From: Tardiphaga sp.
GTDB lineage: Bacteria > Pseudomonadota > Alphaproteobacteria > Rhizobiales > Xanthobacteraceae
Reading direction: 5' to 3'
NCBI GenBank assembly: GCA_014377915.1
Contig: JACMOT010000051.1
Coordinates: forward strand, 1 to 28,987
DNA: 28,987 nt
Shown: positions 7,558-16,990 of the stretch, piece by piece
Layout: every line of letters begins with the position of its first letter
Numbering within the stretch: position 1 is the stretch's first letter
Notes under the pieces: model-generated
Seen by the model: the letters and a program-made list of their open reading frames with translations, nothing else
Told to the model about the DNA's origin: nothing
The model's database searches: none
Made by a program: the position numbers and the translations under genes

Positions 7558-7863
7558 ATGACCGCTCGCACCCTTAAATTGCTGTGTGCCGCCGTCGTGC
7601 TGGCCAGTTCGGCATTGGTCGCATCCGCCCAGGCACAATCACCCGTGCCGTGGGTGCTGGCACCGGACATGGGCTATGGCTACGACGCCAATGGCAAGTT
7701 ACTGGCCTACAAGATGGGCACCAACAATGCCAAATTCCTGCTGAAGGGCGCCAGGAAGGTGCCGAAGAACACGCTGTTCTTCCTTGGCGAAAACGGCCAG
7801 CTCTACGTCCGCAGCGGCCCGTTTCTGGAAGATGACGGCAGGTTCAAGTTCGGTCCTGGTTGA
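7558..7863 (+). CDS. Small secreted protein, unknown function
   Basis: A 101-residue product with a classical signal peptide (TLKLLCAAVVLASSALVASAQAQ) and a mature part of about 75 residues rich in G, K and aromatic residues (PWVLAPDMGYGYDANGKLLAYKMG). No cysteine remains after cleavage. GGAG lies 10 or so bases before the ATG. I do not recognise a family. It reads in the same direction as argJ, 92 bases ahead of it, so co-transcription is possible, but nothing in the protein suggests a role in arginine synthesis. Confidence 0.62.
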   Translation: MTARTLKLLCAAVVLASSALVASAQAQSPVPWVLAPDMGYGYDANGKLLAYKMGTNNAKFLLKGARKVPKNTLFFLGENGQLYVRSGPFLEDDGRFKFGPG

Positions 7864-7955
7864 GATCTGGCGGTCCATGACATCGAAGGCCTCTCCCGCC
7901 GCCTTGGCAGAGGTGCTACAGAGCGCATCATCTTCTGATCAAGCTGAAAGTGCTC

Positions 7956-9218
7956 ATGGCCGCCCTCCCCGTCTCGCCGCTCGCTCCCATCGATGTTCCT
8001 GAACTGCCGGCAATCGCCGGCGTTCGCCTTGCGACGGCTGCCGCCGGGATTCGCTATAAGGGCCGTACCGACGTGTTGCTGGCGGTGATGGACGAGGGCA
8101 CGACCGCGGCCGGCGTGTTCACCAAGTCGAAGTGCCCATCGGCGCCGGTGGACTGGTGCCGCGCGATGCTGAAGGGCGGCGGATCTTCCAAGGCAGGTTT
8201 TGCCCGGGCGCTGGTGGTCAATTCCGGCAACGCCAATGCCTTCACCGGCAAGGTCGGCAAGGCCTCCACCAAACTGACCGGCGACATCGCCGCCAGAGCG
8301 GTGGGTTGCAAGTCGAGCGATGTCTTCCTCGCCTCCACCGGCGTGATCGGCGAGCCGCTCGATGCCAGCAAGTTCGATGGCGTGCTGGCGACGCTGGCAG
8401 ACAGCGCCACGCCGGACGGCTGGATGGATGCCGCCCGCGCGATCATGACCACTGACACTTTTCCGAAGGTCGCCACCGCCACCGTAAAGCTCGGCAAGGC
8501 CAAGGTCACCATCAACGGCATCGCCAAGGGCTCCGGCATGATTGCACCGGACATGGCAACGATGCTGGCGTTCGTGTTCACGGATGCGCCGATCTCCGCA
8601 CCGGCACTGCAGGCGCTGCTGAAGGCCGGCGTTGCCGACACGTTCAACGCCATCACCGTCGATGGCGACACCTCGACCTCCGATACGCTGATGATGTTTG
8701 CCACCGGCGCCGCCGCCGCCCATGGCGCGCCGAAAATCACCAAGGCAAGCGACATCCGGCTGAAGCCCTTCGTGAAGGCGCTGCAGGGACTGCTCGCCGA
8801 CCTCGCCGAACAGACCGCGCGCGACGGCGAAGGCGCGCGAAAACTAATCGAAATCCTCGTCGAGGGCGCCACCACCCAGGCGTCGGCGCGAAAGATCGCG
8901 ATGTCGATCGCCAATTCGCCGCTGGTGAAGACCGCGGTCGGCGGCGAGGATGCCAATTGGGGCCGCGTCGTGATGGCGGTCGGCAAGGCCGGCGAGCCCG
9001 CCAACCGCGACAAGCTCTCGATCTCGTTCAACGGCATCCGCGTCGCCAAATCCGGCGCCCGCGATCCGTCCTATGACGAGGCGGAAGTGTCGAAGGCGAT
9101 GAAGAACCCGAAGATCCAGATCAAGGTCGCGCTCGGCCTCGGCAAGGGCCGCGATCGCGTGCTGACCTGCGACCTCACCAAGGCCTATATCGCGATCAAT
9201 GGCGACTACCGGTCGTGA
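7956..9218 (+). CDS. argJ: Bifunctional ornithine acetyltransferase / N-acetylglutamate synthase
   Basis: ArgJ moves the acetyl group from N-acetylornithine to glutamate, recycling it in the arginine pathway; in bifunctional forms it also makes N-acetylglutamate from acetyl-CoA. The 420-residue sequence shows the self-cleavage site: [14 protein letters not shown], where T202 becomes the N-terminal nucleophile of the beta chain. Other family segments are [38 protein letters not shown] and GGEDANWGR, and the C-terminus ends in a typical [14 protein letters not shown] tail. ATG 7956 is chosen over GTG 7950 by the weak GAAAG upstream and by comparison with the usual start. The stop overlaps the mutT start, so the two are translationally coupled. 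Cytoplasmic. Confidence 0.96.
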   Translation: MAALPVSPLAPIDVPELPAIAGVRLATAAAGIRYKGRTDVLLAVMDEGTTAAGVFTKSKCPSAPVDWCRAMLKGGGSSKAGFARALVVNSGNANAFTGKVGKASTKLTGDIAARAVGCKSSDVFLASTGVIGEPLDASKFDGVLATLADSATPDGWMDAARAIMTTDTFPKVATATVKLGKAKVTINGIAKGSGMIAPDMATMLAFVFTDAPISAPALQALLKAGVADTFNAITVDGDTSTSDTLMMFATGAAAAHGAPKITKASDIRLKPFVKALQGLLADLAEQTARDGEGARKLIEILVEGATTQASARKIAMSIANSPLVKTAVGGEDANWGRVVMAVGKAGEPANRDKLSISFNGIRVAKSGARDPSYDEAEVSKAMKNPKIQIKVALGLGKGRDRVLTCDLTKAYIAINGDYRS

Positions 9219-9613
9219 AACTGGTTCTGGTGGTCGCCTGTGCGCTGGTCGATGCCGATGGCCGCGTGCTGATCGCGCAGCGGCCGGAAGGCAAGACGCT
9301 GGCCGGGCTGTGGGAATTTCCCGGCGGCAAGCTGGAGCCCGGCGAGCGGCCGGAGGCGGCGCTGATCCGCGAGTTGCATGAGGAGATCGGCATCACCGTG
9401 AAGGAAGCCTGTCTGGCGCCGCTGACCTTTGCCAGCCACGCCTACGAGGATTTTCACTTACTGATGCCGCTCTACATCTGCCGGCGCTGGGAAGGGCTTG
9501 CAGTGGCGCGCGAGGGCCAGAACCTGGCCTGGGTCCGCGCCAACAAATTGCGGGATTATCCAATGCCGGCCGCGGACATTCCGTTGATCCCGCATCTGAC
9601 CGACCTGCTGTAG
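9215..9613 (+). CDS. mutT: Nudix (deoxy)nucleoside triphosphate pyrophosphohydrolase, MutT type
   Basis: A 132-residue Nudix hydrolase. The complete Nudix box runs from G38 to I60: G-x5-E44-x7-R52-E53-L54-x-E56-E57-x-G59-I60. MutT-type enzymes remove oxidised nucleotides such as 8-oxo-dGTP by cleaving them to the monophosphate, which prevents A:T to C:G mutations. Features of the MutT subfamily are the opening [19 protein letters not shown] and LWEFPGGK. The GTG start shares the bases GTGA with the argJ stop, so translation is coupled to argJ, an arrangement seen widely in this group. The end of the reading frame faces a palindromic repeat element. Confidence 0.93.
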   Translation: MKLVLVVACALVDADGRVLIAQRPEGKTLAGLWEFPGGKLEPGERPEAALIRELHEEIGITVKEACLAPLTFASHAYEDFHLLMPLYICRRWEGLAVAREGQNLAWVRANKLRDYPMPAADIPLIPHLTDLL

Positions 9614-9625
9614 GCGCTATCATTC

Positions 9626-9715
9626 GTAGGCTGGGCAAAGCGAAGCGTGCCTACGTCCTGTAAAGCGCGCAGTACGGCATGGGCACGGCGCGAAGAGCGC
9701 CTTTGCCCACCCTAC
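9626..9715. repeat. Palindromic repeat element between convergent genes
   Basis: GTAGGCTGGGCAAAG (9626-9640) and CTTTGCCCACCCTAC (9701-9715) form a 15-base inverted repeat with one mismatch. Each arm carries its own smaller hairpin: CGTAGGC with GCCTACG (9625-9631 / 9649-9655), and GGCGC with GCGCC (9687-9691 / 9697-9701) inside GGGC/GCCC. The element fills the gap between mutT (+) and the methyltransferase gene (-). The sequence resembles the GTAGGGTGGGCAAAG-type intergenic repeats I recall from bradyrhizobial genomes. It may act as a two-way terminator. Confidence 0.65.
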
Positions 9716-9718
9716 TTT

Positions 9719-10567
9719 CTATTTGGTCAGTCCCCGCACGGCGTCGGCCAGGCTCGCTTTCGCCGAGCCCGGCTTCAGCGGCTTCTGCTGGCTCTCATGT
9801 GGCGCCCAGCCGGACAGCCAGACGACCTCGAAAGTGGCGCGGATGCGACCGTCGGGATCGGCGAAGCGTTCGGCATAAATTTCCGCCATCCGCAACAGCG
9901 AGGCGCGGCGCGACGGCGTGCGGCGGCGTTCCACCAGGATGTTGCTGGCGCCCATCTTCCGCAGATCCTGCATCAGCGGGAAGGCGTTATCGTAGCGCAC
10001 CACGACGCGGTCGACGTCGGTGACCGGCAGGGCGAAACCCGCCCGCTGCAGCAGCGCGCCGATATCCCGCAAATCGGCGAACGGCGCGACGCGCGGCGAG
10101 ATACCGGCCTCGCGTTCGGCCTCAGCGGCGGCAAAGCTCTGCCGCAATTCGGTGAGGGTATCACCGCCAAGCATCGCCGCCAGCAACAGCCCGTCCGGCC
10201 GCAGCGCGCGGCGGATCTGCGCCATCACACCCGGCAGGTCATTGACGAAATGCAGCGCCAGCGCGGAGACCACGAGATCGAGCGATTCCGGGGCGAGGCC
10301 AAGGCCGTCGCGTTCATGGTCGGGCACGGCGACGTGAGCCAGCATTCCGACACGCGCGGCGATGGCAGCGCGCAGACCGTTACCAGGCGTGGCGATATCG
10401 GCGGCCGCGGTAAAGCTGCGCAGCACCGCGTGCAGGCGCTCGTCCATTTCCTCGGCGACGCGATCCAGCAGGAAGGTCGCGGCGCCCTGCTTCGCCGCAC
10501 GGGCCTGCCGCGCGCGCAGCAGCGCGCGGTCGAACAGGATCGGGGCGGAAGGAGGGTTTGGAGCCAT
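9719..10567 (-). CDS. SAM-dependent methyltransferase, NDUFAF5/BioC-like
   Basis: A cytoplasmic class I methyltransferase-like protein of 282 residues from ATG 10567 (MAPNPPSAPILFDRALL); the frame stays open much further upstream, but that part is low-complexity and not protein-like. The opening, FDRALLRARQARAA, is the signature of the NDUFAF5-type proteins (hydroxylation/methylation factors for respiratory complex I in mitochondria; bacterial roles unclear). Further methyltransferase features are DLVVSALALHFVNDLPGV and IRRALRPDGLLLAAMLGGDTLTELR. The SAM-binding motif I is unusual: ADIATPGNGL replaces the normal D-x-G-x-G-x-G. It faces mutT tail to tail and is divergent from comF. Confidence 0.82.
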   Translation of the reverse strand: MAPNPPSAPILFDRALLRARQARAAKQGAATFLLDRVAEEMDERLHAVLRSFTAAADIATPGNGLRAAIAARVGMLAHVAVPDHERDGLGLAPESLDLVVSALALHFVNDLPGVMAQIRRALRPDGLLLAAMLGGDTLTELRQSFAAAEAEREAGISPRVAPFADLRDIGALLQRAGFALPVTDVDRVVVRYDNAFPLMQDLRKMGASNILVERRRTPSRRASLLRMAEIYAERFADPDGRIRATFEVVWLSGWAPHESQQKPLKPGSAKASLADAVRGLTK

Positions 10568-10787
10568 GCGGCTTGGTACGCCAGTTTGGCGTGGTCTAGC
10601 AATCGCAAGCGCGGTCTCGTTTACCGGACGCGCCGCGGCATCTTCATGCCGCCGCGCGGAACCGGGATCCCGGTGTCTTTCCGAGCAGGAACCGGGGCCC
10701 CTGATCTGCGAAGCAACGCTTCGTATTGCATCGCGCCCGGGGAACGCGAAGCCTTGAGAGTCACGGGTACCGGCGCTAACTTCAATC
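10568..10787. other. 220-base divergent intergenic region with GC palindromes
   Basis: The region between the methyltransferase gene and comF must hold both promoters, but I cannot point to clear -35/-10 boxes. It contains the perfect palindrome ACCGGGATCCCGGT (10661-10674) and, 30 bases on, GGAACCGGGGCCCC (10688-10701), so the unit GGAACCGGG occurs twice. No gene-like ORF is seen. Confidence 0.35.
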
Positions 10788-11597
10788 ATGGACGCAGAAG
10801 TCGCCCCCTCCCGGCCCCTCACTGCGCCGCTTCGTGGCGCGCTGCGACTCTGCACGACGGTCTGGACCCACGCTTCGCGGCTCGCCCTCGACATCGCGCT
10901 GCCGACCTTGTGTGTCGCCTGCCGCGAGCCGGTGGCCGGCGAGGGCGTCTGCGCGGCCTGCTGGGCCAAACTGTCCTTCATCGCGCCACCATTCTGCCCC
11001 CGGCTCGGGATTCCCTTTGTCTACGACCCTGGCCCCGGCATCCTGTCGATGCAGGCGATCGCCGATCCGCCGGCCTATCAGCGGGCACGGGCGGCGGTGC
11101 GCTATGACGACGTCGCCCGCACGCTGGTGCATCAGCTGAAATACCATGACCGCACCGACCTCGCGCCGGTGATGGGGCGCTGGATGGCGCGGGCCGGACA
11201 GGACCTGCTGGACGACGCCGACCTGCTGGTACCGGTTCCGCTGCACTGGCGCCGTGGATTTTCCCGCCGATTCAACCAGTCCGGCGCGCTGGCGCGCTCG
11301 ATCAGCCGGCACAGCGGCGTCGCCGTCGCGCGGGACGCGCTGCGCCGGATCCGCCCGACCGAGCACCAGATCGGACTGTCGCGCTCGGAACGGGCGACCA
11401 ATGTGCAGGGTGCCTTCCAGGTGGCGACCGAGCGCCGCGCCGAGATCCAGAGCCGACGGGTGATCCTGGTCGATGACGTGCTGACCTCGGGGGCCACGGC
11501 GGACGCCTGCGCCCGGGCGTTGCTGCGCGCCAGGGCTGCCCAGGTCGGCCTGCTGGTGTTCGCGCGGGTTGTGGAGGCGCACAGGTCTCCCATATAA
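10788..11597 (+). CDS. comF: ComF family phosphoribosyltransferase-like protein
   Basis: A 269-residue ComF family protein: an N-terminal zinc-finger region (C42-x2-C45, C55-x2-C58, then C70) and a C-terminal type I phosphoribosyltransferase domain with the PRPP loop VILVDDVLTSGAT (about 225-237). Other family segments are LVHQLKYHDRTDLAPVMG and LVPVPLHWRRGFSRRFNQ. In naturally competent bacteria ComF helps single-stranded DNA entry; elsewhere its exact task is unsettled. Only one cysteine (C70, in FCPRLGIPF) is present where the last zinc pair normally is CxxC. It begins a same-strand cluster with grxC, the Nit hydrolase and the DUF1178 gene. Confidence 0.92.
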   Translation: MDAEVAPSRPLTAPLRGALRLCTTVWTHASRLALDIALPTLCVACREPVAGEGVCAACWAKLSFIAPPFCPRLGIPFVYDPGPGILSMQAIADPPAYQRARAAVRYDDVARTLVHQLKYHDRTDLAPVMGRWMARAGQDLLDDADLLVPVPLHWRRGFSRRFNQSGALARSISRHSGVAVARDALRRIRPTEHQIGLSRSERATNVQGAFQVATERRAEIQSRRVILVDDVLTSGATADACARALLRARAAQVGLLVFARVVEAHRSPI

Positions 11598-11629
11598 TCG
11601 GGGACCTCTCCTCACATGGAGCGCCCTGA

Positions 11630-11905
11630 ATGGCCGCCGCGATCGAAATCTACACCCGTCCCGGCTGCGGCTATTGCAGCGCTGCGATCTCGCTGTTGCA
11701 GCGCAAGAAGGCGGCTTTCACCCATTTCGATGTGGCGACCGACCCCAATTTGCGCCAGCAGATGTTCGATCGTACGGAGCCCGGCGCCACCTTTCCGCAA
11801 ATCTTCATCGACGGCGCCCATATCGGCGGCTGCGATGACCTCTACGCGCTCGACCGCGAAGGCAAACTGGACGGCATGATCGCAGCGGAAAAGGCCATCT
11901 CATGA
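11630..11905 (+). CDS. grxC: Glutaredoxin 3
   Basis: A 91-residue dithiol glutaredoxin. The active site is C13-G-Y-C16 in YTRPGCGYCSAA (CPYC in the classic form); FPQIFIDG contains the cis-proline, and GGCDDL is the glutathione-binding loop. It reduces disulfides and mixed glutathione disulfides in the cytoplasm using glutathione. It starts 32 bases after comF and its stop overlaps the start of the nitrilase gene (ATGA), so the two are translationally coupled. The neighbouring Nit-type amidase may act on a glutathione by-product, giving the pair a common theme. Confidence 0.95.
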   Translation: MAAAIEIYTRPGCGYCSAAISLLQRKKAAFTHFDVATDPNLRQQMFDRTEPGATFPQIFIDGAHIGGCDDLYALDREGKLDGMIAAEKAIS

Positions 11906-12783
11906 ACCACGTTCCGACCTTTACCGCAGCGATGGTGCAGATGCGCACCGGCCTGCTGCCGGAGCCAAGCCTGGAACAGGGGCGCCATCTGATCCGCGAG
12001 GCGGCGCTGGCCGGCGCGCATTACGTGCAAACCCCCGAAGTCAGCAACATGATGCAGCTCAACCGCGCCGCTCTGTTCGAACATCTGCGCCCCGAGGAAG
12101 ACGATGCGTCGCTGAAGGCCTATCGCGAACTGGCGGCGGAACTGAAGATCTATTTGCATGTCGGCTCATTGGCCGTATTGGCGGCTCCGGACCGCGCCGC
12201 CAACCGCGGCTTTCTGATCGGGCCGGACGGCCAGGTACTGGCCAGCTACGACAAGATCCACATGTTCGACATCGATCTGCCCAACGGAGAGAGCTATCGC
12301 GAAAGCGCCAACTACCAGCCCGGCGAAACCGCCGTGATCTCCGACCTGCCATGGGGCCGGATCGGACTGACGATCTGCTACGATGTGCGCTTTCCGGCGC
12401 TATACCGCGCGCTGGCGGAGAGTGGCGCGGTATTCCTCACCGTGCCTTCGGCGTTCACGCAGAAGACCGGCGAGGCGCACTGGCACACGCTGCTGCGCGC
12501 CCGCGCGATCGAGAACGGCTGCTTCGTATTCGCCGCCGCGCAAGGCGGCGTGCACGAAAACAAGCGCTCGACCTATGGCCATTCGCTGATCATCGATCCC
12601 TGGGGCAAGGTGCTGGCTGAGGCCACCGGCACCGAACCGGGCTTCATCCTGGCGGAGATCGATCCCGCCAGAGTGACGGAGGCGCGCGCCAGCGTGCCTT
12701 CCTTGCAGCATGGTCGCCGTTTCAGCATCGCTGATGCCAAGGCCGGCCCGGACTATCTGCACCTCGTCCGTGAAGCGACATGA
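11902..12783 (+). CDS. Carbon-nitrogen hydrolase, Nit family (possible deaminated glutathione amidase)
   Basis: A 293-residue nitrilase-superfamily amidase. The catalytic triad is visible: E46 in QTPEVSNMM, K118 in YDKIHMFD and C159 in TICYDVRFPALYRAL. DKIHMFDIDLPNGESYRES and HWHTLLRARAIENGCFV match the Nit1/Nit2 branch, whose best-studied members hydrolyse deaminated glutathione, a damage product made by transaminases, in the cytosol. Assignment to that exact reaction is inference from the subfamily and from the glutaredoxin gene with which it overlaps. Its stop also overlaps the next start (ATGA at 12780-12783), so grxC, this gene and the DUF1178 gene are translated as a coupled unit. Confidence 0.9.
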   Translation: MNHVPTFTAAMVQMRTGLLPEPSLEQGRHLIREAALAGAHYVQTPEVSNMMQLNRAALFEHLRPEEDDASLKAYRELAAELKIYLHVGSLAVLAAPDRAANRGFLIGPDGQVLASYDKIHMFDIDLPNGESYRESANYQPGETAVISDLPWGRIGLTICYDVRFPALYRALAESGAVFLTVPSAFTQKTGEAHWHTLLRARAIENGCFVFAAAQGGVHENKRSTYGHSLIIDPWGKVLAEATGTEPGFILAEIDPARVTEARASVPSLQHGRRFSIADAKAGPDYLHLVREAT

Positions 12784-13259
12784 TCCGCTACAATTTGCGC
12801 TGCGACCGCGGCCATGGCTTCGAGAGCTGGTTCCAGAACTCGTCGGCCTATGACTCGCAGGTCAGGCGCAAGCTGGTGGGCTGCCCGAATTGCGGTTCAG
12901 CCAAGGTCGAAAAGGCCATCATGGCGCCACAGATCGGCAAGAGAGGCCGCGCACCAATCGCCGCCGAGCCCGTTGCCGCGGCGTCAGCCTCGACCGAGGT
13001 GACGACCGCCACTTCGACGCCGCTGATGATGGCGCAAGAAGCCGAGCTGCGCGCCAAGATCAAGGAATTGCGCGACCACGTGACCAGGAACGCCGACAAT
13101 GTCGGCGAGAAATTTCCCGATGAAGCGCGGAAAATGCATTACGGCGATATCGAACATCGCCCGATCTATGGCGAGGCCTCGGTGGACGAAGCCCGCTCTC
13201 TGATCGATGAAGGCATCGAGGTCAGCCCGTTGCCAATGCTGCCGGGCGACCGCAACTGA
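12780..13259 (+). CDS. DUF1178 family protein
   Basis: A 159-residue protein of the DUF1178 family; function unknown. The N-terminus (MIRYNLRCDRGHGFESWFQNS) with C8, H12 and the pair C35-x2-C38 (VGCPNCGS) looks like a small zinc ribbon. It is followed by the conserved EKAIMAP, an alanine/threonine-rich linker of about 30 residues, and a C-terminal part with DHVTRNADNVGEKFPDEARKMHYGD, then RPIYGEA, DEARSLIDEGIEVSPLP. It is coupled by an ATGA overlap to the Nit hydrolase gene. The ribbon and the context suggest a soluble protein, perhaps linked to thiol or zinc handling, but this is a guess from position only. Confidence 0.93.
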   Translation: MIRYNLRCDRGHGFESWFQNSSAYDSQVRRKLVGCPNCGSAKVEKAIMAPQIGKRGRAPIAAEPVAAASASTEVTTATSTPLMMAQEAELRAKIKELRDHVTRNADNVGEKFPDEARKMHYGDIEHRPIYGEASVDEARSLIDEGIEVSPLPMLPGDRN

Positions 13260-13337
13260 GTTCGGCGCGCACGGCTGTGGCGTCCTGGCAGGACTGTTTC
13301 GCCGCGTTCGCCATGGCGAGCCAATCGAAAGACCATC

Positions 13338-13778
13338 ATGAGCTCTGACACATTATGGTCCTGGCAGAGCTGGGCGTTGCTGTCAGCGGTGTTCGCGGCG
13401 CTGACGGCGATCTTCGCCAAGATCGGCGTGTCCGACATCGATTCCGATCTCGCCACCTTCATCCGCACCATCGTGGTGCTGATCAGCCTGACGGCGATCC
13501 TGTTTGCCGCCGGCAAGTTCACCGCGGCGGGACCTATCTCGAGCAAGACCTGGATCTTCCTGGTGCTGTCCGGCCTCGGCACCGGGGCGTCGTGGCTGTG
13601 CTATTTTCGCGCGCTGAAACTTGGCCCCGCCGCGCTTGTGGCACCGATCGACAAGCTCAGCGTCGTGCTGGTGGCGCTGTTCGCCTTCACCTTCCTGGGC
13701 GAGCGGCCGTCGCTGAACGGCTGGATCGGGATCGCACTGATCGCTGCTGGCGCCGTGCTGATCGTGTTCAAGGCCTGA
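13338..13778 (+). CDS. EamA-like transporter, single-domain (half-size)
   Basis: A 146-residue inner-membrane protein with about five hydrophobic helices, matching one EamA repeat rather than the usual two. The family hallmarks are present: AALTAIFAKIGVSDIDSDLAT near the start, ALKLGPAALVAPIDKLSVVLVALF and the end FLGERPSLNGWIGIALIAAGAVL. Single-repeat members of the drug/metabolite transporter superfamily probably work as dimers. Substrate unknown. The start ATG at 13338 follows a modest GAAAG. It is followed by a convergent RND pump gene and has a 78-base gap from the DUF1178 gene, so it may be part of that transcript. Confidence 0.88.
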   Translation: MSSDTLWSWQSWALLSAVFAALTAIFAKIGVSDIDSDLATFIRTIVVLISLTAILFAAGKFTAAGPISSKTWIFLVLSGLGTGASWLCYFRALKLGPAALVAPIDKLSVVLVALFAFTFLGERPSLNGWIGIALIAAGAVLIVFKA

Positions 13779-13843
13779 GCGACGGCGAAGCATCGCGTCC
13801 GGAGCACGACCGCATCAGCGTTAGTAGAGCGGCATCGGCCACA

Positions 13844-16800
13844 TCACTCCGCCGGCTGAGCGTGAGCCACTTCGTCGGAGATCTCCGGCTTCTTCTTGTC
13901 GCCCGCCAGCTTCCGCACCAGCACGAACAGCACCGGCACAAAGAAGATTCCCAGCGCCGTCGCCGCGATCATGCCGCCGGCCACGCCGATGCCGATGGCG
14001 TTCTGGCTGGCCGAGCCGGCGCCGGTCGCCAGCGCCAGCGGCAACACACCGAGCACAAAGGCCAGCGATGTCATCAGGATCGGCCGCAGCCGCTGCTTGG
14101 CGGCGTGCAATGTGGCCTCGACCAGCGACTTGCCAGCCGCCTGCTGCTCGAGCGCGAACTCCACGATCAGGATCGCGTTCTTCGCCGACAGGCCGATCGT
14201 CGTCAGCAACCCGACCTGGAAGTAGACGTCGTTGGCCTGGCCGAACAATGTCGCCGCCGTCAGCGCACCTAAAATGCCGATCGGCACGGCGAGCATCACC
14301 GCGAACGGCACCGACCAGCTTTCATACAGCGCCGCCAGACTGAGAAACACGATCAGCATCGAGATCGAATACAGAAACAGCGTCTGGCTGCCGGACAGCC
14401 GTTCCTGGAACGACAATCCCGTCCATTCATGGGCGTAGCCCGCCGGCAATTTTTTCATCTGCTCGTCGACGGCGTTCATCGCCACGCCGGAGCTGATGCC
14501 GGGCGCCGCCTGGCCCTGCAACTGGACCGCCGGGGCGCCATTGTAGCGCTCCAGCCGTGGCGAGCCAAACGTCCAGCGGTCGCTGGAGAAGGCGCTGAAT
14601 GGCACCATCGATCCGTCCTTGTTGCGGACGAACCAGTCACCGATCTGGGCGACGCTCATGCGGAACGGGGCATCACCCTGCACATAGACCTGCTTGACGC
14701 GGCCGCGGTCAATGAAGTCGTTGACATAGGCCCCGCCCCAGGCCGCCGACAGCGTGCCATTAAGGTCGCTGAGATCGATGCCAAGCGCTGTCGCCTTCGG
14801 CTGGTCGATATCGAGGTTGAACTGCGGCGTGTCGTCCTGACCGTTCGCCCGTGTGCTGGCCAGCCGTTTATCGCCAGCCATCAAGCCGAGCAGCTGGTCG
14901 CGCGTCTTCATCAACTCTTCATGTCCAGCGGCCGAGACATCCTGCAGATAGACGTCGAAGCCACTGGAATTGCCGAAGCCGGGTACCGAGGGCGGCAACA
15001 GCGCGAAAACCTGGGCGTCGCGGATTTTGCCGAAGGCCTCCATGGCGCGCGCCAACACCGATTGCGCAGACAGGTCAGGGTCATTGCGCTCTGCGAACGG
15101 TTTCAGGCTGACGAAAGCCAGTCCGACATTCTGGCCCTGGCCGGCGAAGCTGAAGCCGCGCACCGCGAACACGCCCTGCACGGCGTCCTTGTTGTCGACC
15201 AGATAGGTCTTCTCGACCTGCTCAATGACATCCTGCGTCCGCCCCGCGGTCGCGCCAACCGGCAACTGGATCACGGTCATGATCGTCCCCTGATCCTCAT
15301 CCGGCAGGAACGAGCTTGGCAGCCGGTAGAACAGGAAGGCCACGCCCAACACGACCGCCAGGAAGGCGAGCAGCGCCCGCTTCGGCCGCTTGACGATGCC
15401 GCCCGCCGCGTTCTGGTAGCCATGCGAAGTGCGGTCGAAGCCGCGGTTGAACCAGCCGAACGGGCCGGTGTTGGCGGCGGGTCCATGGCTCTGCTTCAGC
15501 AACGTAACGCACAGAGCCGGCGTCAGCACCAGCGCGACCAGCACCGATAACACCATCGCGGTGATGATGGTCACCGCGAACTGCCGGTAGATGATGCCGA
15601 CCGAGCCGCCGAAGAAGGCCATTGGGATGAACACCGCGGAGAGCACGACACCGATTCCGACCAGCGCGCCGGTGATCTCATGCATCGACTTCTCGGTCGC
15701 TTCCCTTGGCGAGAGGCCCTCCTCGGCCATCACGCGCTCGACGTTCTCGACCACCACGATCGCATCGTCGACCAGCAGGCCGATCGCCAGAACCATCGCG
15801 AACATCGTAAGCGTGTTGATCGAGTAGCCGGCCACGGACAATACCGCGAACGTGCCGAGCAGCACCACGGGTACGGCGATGGTTGGAATGATGGTGGCAC
15901 GCCAGCTCTGCAGGAACACATACATCACGAGGAACACCAGCACGATCGCTTCGATCAGGGTGTGAATCACCTTCTCAATCGATAGTTTGACGAAGGGCGT
16001 GGTGTCATAGGGATAGACGACCTCGAGGCCCTGCGGCATGGTCGGCCGCAATTGCTCGATCTTGGCGCGCACGGCTTCCGCGGTCGACACCGCGTTGGCG
16101 CCGGTGGCCAGGCTGATGCCGACGCCCGCGGCGGGCTTGCCGTTGTAGCGGGCGACCGCATCGTAGGACTTCGAGCCGAGTTCGACGCGCGCAACATCGC
16201 TGATGCGAACCACCGAGCCGGATGGATTGGTGCGCAGGATGATGTCCCTGAACTGCTCGGGTGTCTGCAGCCGGCTCTGCGAGGAGACCGTGGCATTGAG
16301 CTGCTGGCCGTCGACGGCCGGCAAGCCACCGAGCTGCCCCGCCGTGACCTGGGTGTTCTGCGCCTGGATCGCCGCGGTGACGTCGCTTGGCATCATGTTG
16401 TATTTGGCGAGCTCGGCCGGGTTGAGCCAGATGCGCATCGCATATTCGACCCCGAACACCCGGACCTGGCCGACGCCGGGGGTCCGGCTGATCGGATCGT
16501 TGACGGTGCTGGCGACATAGTCGGAGATGTCGCTGGCGGTCAGCGAACCGTCCTGCGAAACAAAACCCATCACCATCAGGAAGCTGGAAGACGACTTGGT
16601 GACCCTCAGCCCCTGCTGCTGTACCACTTGCGGCAACAACGGCTGCGCGAGTTGCAGCTTGTTCTGCACCTGGACCTGCGCGATATCCGGATCGGCTTCG
16701 CTGCTGAAGGTCAGCGTGATCGCCACGGTGCCGGTCGAGGTCGACGTCGCCGACATGTATTGCAGGAAGTCGATGCCGGTCATGTTCTGCTCGATGACCT

Positions 16801-16987
16801 TCGTCACCGAATTCTCGGCCGTCTGGGCATCGGCGCCGGGATAGGTCGCCGAAATGGTCACCACCGTCGGCGCGATCCGCGGATATTGCGCGATCGGCAA
16901 TTGTCGAATCGCCAGCACGCCGGCAAGCATGATCAGGATGGCGAGAACCCAGGCGAAGATCGGTCGCCGAATGAAAAAATGCGACAT
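13844..16987 (-). CDS. RND multidrug efflux pump, inner-membrane subunit (HAE1 family)
   Basis: A 1047-residue resistance-nodulation-division pump of the AcrB/MexB type, driven by protons and exporting hydrophobic compounds from the periplasm or membrane. The start [17 protein letters not shown] is typical. The proton-relay aspartates D407 and D408 are in [18 protein letters not shown] at exactly the AcrB numbering, and the partner lysine is in [14 protein letters not shown]. Two large periplasmic loops separate the helix groups, and the protein has full family length. The ATG at 16987 lies 3 bases after the stop of the membrane-fusion gene, so they form an operon. No outer-membrane channel gene follows; a TolC-like protein from elsewhere is needed. 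Confidence 0.96.
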   Translation of the reverse strand: MSHFFIRRPIFAWVLAILIMLAGVLAIRQLPIAQYPRIAPTVVTISATYPGADAQTAENSVTKVIEQNMTGIDFLQYMSATSTSTGTVAITLTFSSEADPDIAQVQVQNKLQLAQPLLPQVVQQQGLRVTKSSSSFLMVMGFVSQDGSLTASDISDYVASTVNDPISRTPGVGQVRVFGVEYAMRIWLNPAELAKYNMMPSDVTAAIQAQNTQVTAGQLGGLPAVDGQQLNATVSSQSRLQTPEQFRDIILRTNPSGSVVRISDVARVELGSKSYDAVARYNGKPAAGVGISLATGANAVSTAEAVRAKIEQLRPTMPQGLEVVYPYDTTPFVKLSIEKVIHTLIEAIVLVFLVMYVFLQSWRATIIPTIAVPVVLLGTFAVLSVAGYSINTLTMFAMVLAIGLLVDDAIVVVENVERVMAEEGLSPREATEKSMHEITGALVGIGVVLSAVFIPMAFFGGSVGIIYRQFAVTIITAMVLSVLVALVLTPALCVTLLKQSHGPAANTGPFGWFNRGFDRTSHGYQNAAGGIVKRPKRALLAFLAVVLGVAFLFYRLPSSFLPDEDQGTIMTVIQLPVGATAGRTQDVIEQVEKTYLVDNKDAVQGVFAVRGFSFAGQGQNVGLAFVSLKPFAERNDPDLSAQSVLARAMEAFGKIRDAQVFALLPPSVPGFGNSSGFDVYLQDVSAAGHEELMKTRDQLLGLMAGDKRLASTRANGQDDTPQFNLDIDQPKATALGIDLSDLNGTLSAAWGGAYVNDFIDRGRVKQVYVQGDAPFRMSVAQIGDWFVRNKDGSMVPFSAFSSDRWTFGSPRLERYNGAPAVQLQGQAAPGISSGVAMNAVDEQMKKLPAGYAHEWTGLSFQERLSGSQTLFLYSISMLIVFLSLAALYESWSVPFAVMLAVPIGILGALTAATLFGQANDVYFQVGLLTTIGLSAKNAILIVEFALEQQAAGKSLVEATLHAAKQRLRPILMTSLAFVLGVLPLALATGAGSASQNAIGIGVAGGMIAATALGIFFVPVLFVLVRKLAGDKKKPEISDEVAHAQPAE

Positions 16988-16990
16988 GGT

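Noticed and set aside
14429..15550. Plus-strand open frame of 373 codons opposite the RND pump
   Set aside because: The pump on the minus strand has correct length and all key residues; the opposite frame shows no recognisable protein character.
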